A stretch of 64,000 bases of DNA from Lactobacillus isalae (lineage in GTDB: Bacteria; Bacillota; Bacilli; Lactobacillales; Lactobacillaceae): assembly GCF_947539375.1 (NCBI RefSeq), contig NZ_OX443569.1, positions 620,001-684,000 of the forward strand, in the 5' to 3' direction. The number at the start of each line of letters is the position of its first letter. The first letter of the stretch is position 1. The position numbers and the translations under genes are program-made. Below are positions 58,598 to 64,000 of this stretch, piece after piece. The notes under the pieces were generated by a model. It had not been told where the DNA came from. It saw nothing but the letters and a program-made list of their open reading frames with translations, and ran no database searches.

Positions 58598-61500
58598 ATG
58601 ATTAATGTAATTACTGGTAGACAAGTAGACAACTTGCAAAATGAAATAATTGATCAAGCTGTTAAGTCATATTACCAAGATAAAATGCACGATGTTTTTA
58701 TTATCGTGCCAAACCATATTAAGTTTACCACAGAAGTACGCGCACTTAGCAAGCTCTCTGTTTTAGCAAATAAAAAACAGGTTGCAGTCAATAAGCTGCA
58801 TATTCTTTCTTTTTCACGCCTGGCCTGGTATTTTTTGAAGGATGAAGCAATTAGATTACCGCAAATTCTAGACGATGCTGCTAGCGTGATGTTACTAGAG
58901 CAAATTGTTAAAGATCATCAAGACGAGTTAAAATTATTTCAAAACAAGAATCAAATTACATCTGGTGCCTTAAAACAAATGTATGAGGCCATCTTGTCAG
59001 TTCGGGCTGGAAATATTGAATTAGAAAATATAGACGATGAAAAATTAAACGAAGAAACTAGCTATAAAGTTCATGACTTGCGAATTATCTATGATGACTT
59101 TATAGAACGTCTATCTGAAAAGTTTGCAACTAAAGATGAGATGCAACTCTTGCTTAATGAGTTTTTAGCTAAAAGCAATAATTTGAGCAACATGGAATTC
59201 TATTTTTCTGATTTTTCGCATTTTTCACTGCAAGAGTTAACTTCTGTACGTTTAATCTCAAAAAAAGCAAAAAATACCACTTTAGCTTTTAAGACAAAGA
59301 TTGGAAAAATAGATAATAATGCCGAACCTGGAGATTATGACTATGTAGTGCAGCGAACAATTGGACAATTAGAGCATTTTTGGCAAAACCAGCAGTTAGA
59401 CTATCAAACTACTGAATTTCCACTTAGTCAGACTAATCCTAGCTCCCTGTTAAATGGAGTCTGGACTAAGACTAGTGGCTTTGATGAAAGCTTGAGTAAA
59501 TTCTTGCAACCAGTTAAAGCAGATTCGAGATATGCGGAAGCTTATTTTGTTGCAAGAACTATTTACCAACAGGTTGCTTTAAATAAATATCGCTATCAGG
59601 ACTTTTTAGTTTTAGCACCTAATTTAAGCGAATACGAAACTTACCTAACTCCGATTTTGCGTCAAAATCACATTCCTTTCTTTAATGACTTACAAAAAGA
59701 GATGAAGTATCATCCCTTAGTTGTTGTAGTTGAAAATCTTCAGCAAATTTTTAAGCGTGGTTTTCAAACTGATAATGTAATTGCGTTAATGAAAACACAG
59801 CTTTTTATTCCCGAATGGTATAAGAGAGTAGCACGTTACCAAAATGATGTAGATTTGCTAGAAAACTTTGTGTTAGCACATGGTATTAAGGGAAATCTGT
59901 GGACTAAGCCATTGAAAAACTTTGTGGACGCAGAAGTAATTGCACTTGATAAGTCAGAGCATGAAGTAGAAGAGCTTGATCGGTTACGTGAGTACTTCAT
60001 CAATATTCTGAGCAAGTTTTTTGAAAAAGTGGAAGAAGAAAAAGATCCGCAAGCCGGAGTTACTATCTTTTGGAACTTTTTAATTAAAAATAGAGTTGCA
60101 AAAAGATTGGAGGCCTGGCGAAAAGAAGCTAATGATGCAGGTGATCTGCAATTAGCGCAGCAACCAGAACAGGTTTGGTCAACTTTAAACGATTTGTTAA
60201 AGGACTACTTATTAGTAGCTAAGGAGTTTTCTTTAGAACAATTTCTGGATCTTTTAATTAGTGGCTTTAGTGAAGCTAATTTCTCGCAAATTCCGTCTAC
60301 CCTTGATGCAGTTAATATTTCTGAAATGGGAATGGTTCAAGGACAAGGCTATAAGCAAGTTTTTATTATCGGAGCAACTAGTAGCAACTTACCGCAAATT
60401 GAAAAAATTCCAGGATTTTTTAGTTCAGAAAATTTGGAGCAACTAAATGATGGCAATGATTCTAGTGGCTATCTAGAAGACCAGCAAAAAATTAATAATT
60501 TAGATCAGAATTATCAGTTTGGCAATGCTTTGAGTTTGGCAAGTGATAAGATTTATATTTCTTATCCAGTAATCAACACGGCAAATGAACAATTAGAGCC
60601 GTCTATTTTTTATAAACAGCTTCTCAGGTTAACTCAAGCAGAAGAATTTGCACAGCATGATTTGCCAAATACTAGTGGCGATGTTTTGACTTTTATGACT
60701 AATCCAGAAGCTAGTTTGGGGTACTTAACTTACTTAAAGAGCAAACAAGAAGTTAATGTAGATTCTATCTTGAAGCTGACTGAGCAAGAAATAGGCGAAG
60801 TAGCTCAAAATGTGCTTGAAGGAAGTAATTTTAAGAATGTTCCTCAAGATTTATCGCCTCAGTTAGCGCAAGAACTCTATGGAGACCGAATTGAGACTTC
60901 AGTTTCTCAACTTGAGACTTATTATCAAAATTCTTTTGAATATTTCTTAAATTACGGCTTGCATTTAAAGAAGAGATTTGAAAATGAGCTAGACGTAATT
61001 CAAGCAGGTAATTATTACCACGAAACATTTGATTATTTAGTTAAGAGAATTAAGGAAAAGAATCTAAATTTTGCTGATTTAACTGAAGAGAAGTTGACCG
61101 AGCTTCTAATTGAAGTACGTGAAGAATTAAAAGAAAAAGGCAGGTATCGTCAGCTTTTAAATGACCCGTTTAATAAATATCTATTCCATAAATTAGATCA
61201 AACAACATCTAACGTTGCTCATTATTGGCACAGCAATGTAAATAAGACTACTTTTAGACCACAATATTCAGAATTAAGTTTTGGTAAAAATCAAAAGGTA
61301 ACTGGTCTATCTTATAGCTGGAAAGATGATAATAATGAGAAGAAGATTGTCGATTTGCGAGGAAAAATGGATCGTGTTGATCTAGCTAAAGTAAATGATC
61401 GAGTTTTGGGAGAAGTAATTGATTATAAGTCTTCTGCTAAAAAGTTTGATCTAGGGCTCTTTGCTAACGGCATTTCGATGCAGATGATTTCCTATTTGGA

Positions 61501-62074
61501 AGTCTTAAAAAAGAATAACCAGTTCTTTGCACAAGATAAAAATTTAGATGTTTTAGGTGCTTTTTACCAGAATATAACAAGTAGTTTAGAGCGTTTGAGC
61601 AGTGACAAGATGATTTTGAGCAATTATCAGATTAAGGATTTAATTAAGGAAAGCACTAAGAAGCTAATGTATAACGGAATTTTAATTGCCGATGAAGAGA
61701 TGTTTGACTTAATTGAACCAGGGATGGAAAAAGATCGGGCAACTTCTGAATTATATAGTAGTGTTAAAAGAAAGGTAAATGGCGACATTAGTTGGCCACG
61801 AAATCAAAGCTTTACCCCCGATCAACTGGAACTTCTTTTAGCATATAATTCTTACTTAATTAAAAATGCGGGAAGCGAGATCTTGTCAGGAAAGATTAAA
61901 CTTGATCCTTACGTTTATGGTCAGCAAACATCCCTGACTTATTCTGATTTTAAAGATATTTTCTTCTTTGATGCCATGTTAAAAGAAAATAACTACCACA
62001 AGATTAAGGCAATTGACAAAAAGGCGCTTTTAAACCTAATCAAGGAAAAATTAAATTTGGATGGTGATGAATAG
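58598..62074 (+). CDS. rexB: ATP-dependent exonuclease subunit B (RexB/AddB)
   Basis: A 1158-aa RexB/AddB protein. The N-terminal region (NVITGRQVDNLQNEII...HDVFIIVPNHIKFTTE) replaces the usual Walker A, as is typical for RexB. The middle part has inactive-helicase features, and the C-terminal nuclease region (about 780-1050) has LGEVIDYKSSAKKFDLGLFANGISMQMISYL with the DYK motif. With RexA it makes the RecBCD-like end-processing enzyme for recombinational repair and Chi recognition. It ends immediately before the rexA GTG. Confidence 0.95.
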   Translation: MINVITGRQVDNLQNEIIDQAVKSYYQDKMHDVFIIVPNHIKFTTEVRALSKLSVLANKKQVAVNKLHILSFSRLAWYFLKDEAIRLPQILDDAASVMLLEQIVKDHQDELKLFQNKNQITSGALKQMYEAILSVRAGNIELENIDDEKLNEETSYKVHDLRIIYDDFIERLSEKFATKDEMQLLLNEFLAKSNNLSNMEFYFSDFSHFSLQELTSVRLISKKAKNTTLAFKTKIGKIDNNAEPGDYDYVVQRTIGQLEHFWQNQQLDYQTTEFPLSQTNPSSLLNGVWTKTSGFDESLSKFLQPVKADSRYAEAYFVARTIYQQVALNKYRYQDFLVLAPNLSEYETYLTPILRQNHIPFFNDLQKEMKYHPLVVVVENLQQIFKRGFQTDNVIALMKTQLFIPEWYKRVARYQNDVDLLENFVLAHGIKGNLWTKPLKNFVDAEVIALDKSEHEVEELDRLREYFINILSKFFEKVEEEKDPQAGVTIFWNFLIKNRVAKRLEAWRKEANDAGDLQLAQQPEQVWSTLNDLLKDYLLVAKEFSLEQFLDLLISGFSEANFSQIPSTLDAVNISEMGMVQGQGYKQVFIIGATSSNLPQIEKIPGFFSSENLEQLNDGNDSSGYLEDQQKINNLDQNYQFGNALSLASDKIYISYPVINTANEQLEPSIFYKQLLRLTQAEEFAQHDLPNTSGDVLTFMTNPEASLGYLTYLKSKQEVNVDSILKLTEQEIGEVAQNVLEGSNFKNVPQDLSPQLAQELYGDRIETSVSQLETYYQNSFEYFLNYGLHLKKRFENELDVIQAGNYYHETFDYLVKRIKEKNLNFADLTEEKLTELLIEVREELKEKGRYRQLLNDPFNKYLFHKLDQTTSNVAHYWHSNVNKTTFRPQYSELSFGKNQKVTGLSYSWKDDNNEKKIVDLRGKMDRVDLAKVNDRVLGEVIDYKSSAKKFDLGLFANGISMQMISYLEVLKKNNQFFAQDKNLDVLGAFYQNITSSLERLSSDKMILSNYQIKDLIKESTKKLMYNGILIADEEMFDLIEPGMEKDRATSELYSSVKRKVNGDISWPRNQSFTPDQLELLLAYNSYLIKNAGSEILSGKIKLDPYVYGQQTSLTYSDFKDIFFFDAMLKENNYHKIKAIDKKALLNLIKEKLNLDGDE

Positions 62075-64000
62075 GTGACAAATTTTACTAAAGAACAAGA
62101 TCAAGCCATTAATGATCATGGAAAAGATATTTTAGTTTCTGCATCTGCTGGATCTGGTAAGACTACAGTTTTGGTTGAACGTGTTTTAAGACGTATTCTT
62201 TCAGGCACGCCAGTATCGTCTCTCTTAATCATTACTTTTACTAAGGCTGCTGCACGTGAAATGAAAGAACGAATCAAGCAAAAGATAAGTGATCAGCTTG
62301 AAGTTGAACCAGATAACCAATTTCTGCGCAGTCAATTATTAGACATTGATACGGCTAACATTTCAACAATTGACTCTTTTTGTTTGGATGTAATAAGACG
62401 CTTTTACTATGTAATTGATCTTGATCCACAATTTAGTGTTTTAACTGATGAAACTCAGGCAGAACTTCTAAAAGAACGCGCCTTGCGTGAGATAGAAGCA
62501 GATTATTTAGAAGAAGATAATCTGGATTTTCAAGCTTTTTATGATAATTTTTCAGGAGATCGGGACGCAGACGGAGCACGCAATTTACTGCTGCAGCTGT
62601 ATAATACAGCAACAAGTGAACCTGATTATGAAAAGTTTCTCAATAATTTACCAAGCTACTATGAAGTTGGTGACAATTTAGTTGACTCTAATTTGTGGCA
62701 GCAGCAAATAAAACCTCTTCTAATTAAAGAAGTATCTGATTTAAAGGCAGAAGTAGAGAATCTACTTGCAGAGCCAGAATTTGATGGTCCTGACTTGGTT
62801 AAAGTTAAAGAAAATTATGATATTTTTTCTAATCGTTTAGATTACTTTTTAGAGTCTTTAGATAGCGATCGTCCTTATAATGAGATTCGAGCTAATTTAA
62901 TGAATTGCAAATTTGAAAAATCAGTCCGAAAATCTAAGAAATGGTCAGATGAAAGTGTAGAAGTATATCGAGAGAGTCAAGATTTAAAATCAGACTTGAA
63001 CGATCAACTTAAGAAGATCTTTGCTAGCTTTTTTGTGGTTGAAGAAAAAGAGCAAGTGGCAGTCCTTCAAAAAGCAGAAAAATTAGTTAAAAAGATTGTT
63101 GAAGCTGAAAAGAAATTGATTCAAAAATTCGGTCAATTGAAACGTGAGCAAAATTTAATTGACTACAGCGATATGGAGCAATTTGCCTTTAGTATTTTGA
63201 CGACAGATACTTCAAATGCACATATTGCTCAAGAATATTATCAGGAAAAATTTAATGAAATTCTGATTGATGAATATCAAGACGTGAATGCATTGCAGGA
63301 AAATATCATTAGGGCTATCAAAAAGAAGGGACAGAATACGCTTTTTATGGTTGGGGATGTCAAACAGTCAATTTATGGCTTTAGACAAGCTCGACCAGAT
63401 CTCTTTTTGAGTAAGTATCACACTTACGGCAAAGACAATGATAGTGAAAAAATTATTCTGGCTGATAATTTTAGATCAACCAAAAGGGTTACTAAAACAG
63501 TTAATGACCTATTTAATCCGATTTTAACAACTAATTTTGGTGGAATTGATTATAAAAAAGAAGGTCAATTACAATTTGGCGCCAGCTATTATCCGGCAGA
63601 TTTGCCAACAGCCAGCGAATATATTTTTACTGATAAAAAGCAAACCCAATCGGCTTACGAAGAACACTATGGCGATGAAATGGATTTTAGTGAAATTCAG
63701 ATGGTAATTGCCAGAATTAAACAACTAAAAGAAGAGAATTTTCAGGTTTGGGATCGAAGAACGCAACTCAAAAGACCACTTGAGTATTCTGATATTGCAA
63801 TTATTACGAGAACTAGAAGTGATAATTTACAAGTAATGCAGGAGTTCGCAAGGGCTGATTTGCCTTTATTTGTTACTGATGCTCAAAATTATTTTCAAAC
63901 TTTTGAGTTAATTATGATTATGAATTACTTAAGGCTGATTGATAATCCTCAGCAAGATATTCCTTTAGTAGCTGTGATGAGGTCGCCGCTATTTAATTTC
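62075..64000 (+). CDS. rexA: ATP-dependent helicase/nuclease subunit A (RexA/AddA), 5' part
   Basis: A frame from GTG 62075, directly after the rexB TAG, stays open to the window edge (642 codons of about 1200). It begins MTNFTKEQDQAINDHGKDIL and has Walker A SASAGSGKT (22-30, GSGKT 26-30). Then TFTKAAAREMKERI, LIDEYQDVNALQE (Walker B) and GDVKQSIYGFRQA follow, all UvrD/AddA helicase motifs. The C-terminal nuclease domain lies beyond the window. Subunit of the RexAB exonuclease. Confidence 0.96.
   Translation, partial: MTNFTKEQDQAINDHGKDILVSASAGSGKTTVLVERVLRRILSGTPVSSLLIITFTKAAAREMKERIKQKISDQLEVEPDNQFLRSQLLDIDTANISTIDSFCLDVIRRFYYVIDLDPQFSVLTDETQAELLKERALREIEADYLEEDNLDFQAFYDNFSGDRDADGARNLLLQLYNTATSEPDYEKFLNNLPSYYEVGDNLVDSNLWQQQIKPLLIKEVSDLKAEVENLLAEPEFDGPDLVKVKENYDIFSNRLDYFLESLDSDRPYNEIRANLMNCKFEKSVRKSKKWSDESVEVYRESQDLKSDLNDQLKKIFASFFVVEEKEQVAVLQKAEKLVKKIVEAEKKLIQKFGQLKREQNLIDYSDMEQFAFSILTTDTSNAHIAQEYYQEKFNEILIDEYQDVNALQENIIRAIKKKGQNTLFMVGDVKQSIYGFRQARPDLFLSKYHTYGKDNDSEKIILADNFRSTKRVTKTVNDLFNPILTTNFGGIDYKKEGQLQFGASYYPADLPTASEYIFTDKKQTQSAYEEHYGDEMDFSEIQMVIARIKQLKEENFQVWDRRTQLKRPLEYSDIAIITRTRSDNLQVMQEFARADLPLFVTDAQNYFQTFELIMIMNYLRLIDNPQQDIPLVAVMRSPLFNF

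Noticed and set aside
1-64000. CRISPR arrays, tRNA/rRNA genes, insertion sequences or prophage genes
   Set aside because: No spaced direct repeats, no tRNA-like cloverleaf noticed, no transposase, integrase or phage structural motif found by reading.

Overview
The window is low-GC DNA from a Lactobacillus, most like the L. gasseri / L. johnsonii group. This rests on the intact mevalonate isoprenoid cluster (mvk-mvaD-pmk-fni), RexAB-type (AddAB) exonuclease genes, a PepO-type M13 endopeptidase, several sugar PTS operons controlled by BglG/LicT antiterminators, strong AGGAGG ribosome binding sites, and a hydrolase resembling the known L. johnsonii cinnamoyl esterases. The assignment comes from gene content only. 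No tRNA, rRNA, CRISPR array, insertion sequence or prophage was seen.

Layout. 0-1 kb: end of an unknown gene, then a frameshifted DUF3990 gene with a small partner. 1-3 kb: pepO. 3-17.4 kb: a plant-glycoside utilisation island. It holds a two-subunit transketolase and an FGGY sugar kinase (frameshifted) on the minus strand, a divergent LacI regulator, an L-fucose-isomerase-family enzyme, a DUF4038/GH140-like (apiosidase-like) hydrolase, a LicT antiterminator, a beta-glucoside-type PTS permease with a duplicated IIB domain, an alpha/beta esterase and a GH78 alpha-L-rhamnosidase. 17.4-21.3 kb: a second LacI regulator, an MFS transporter and a second DUF5060-DUF4038 hydrolase. 21.4-27.2 kb: nitroreductase, a CdaR-GntP-glycerate kinase module, an Old Yellow Enzyme and a small charged protein. 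27.3-31.8 kb: a second antiterminator-controlled PTS operon ending in a Nif3-like protein and a ChbG-type deacetylase. 31.9-42.3 kb: small genes (acetyltransferases, HIT, MazG-like, phosphatase, esterase) mixed with several decaying genes. 42.3-48.6 kb: nucleoside/nucleotide genes, a YafQ-DinJ toxin-antitoxin pair and rbsD-rbsU. 48.7-50.8 kb: MFS, micro-ORF and AAC(3). 51.2-54.3 kb: a pair of ABC exporters. 54.5-58.5 kb: the mevalonate pathway. 58.6 kb to the end: rexB and the start of rexA.

The strongest candidate for a new system is the 3-17 kb island. A GH140-like hydrolase together with an aldose isomerase, an FGGY kinase and a split transketolase matches the logic of the transketolase-type D-apiose pathway (apiose to apulose to apulose 4-phosphate to xylulose 5-phosphate plus DHAP). 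Here it is coupled to a PTS, an esterase and a rhamnosidase, as expected for uptake of acylated apiosyl or rhamnosyl plant glycosides. Three near-identical 20-bp operator-like sites, four cre-like sites and two RAT/terminator switches tie the transcription units together. The kinase is frameshifted in this copy, so the pathway may be broken in this strain or the frameshift may be a sequencing error.
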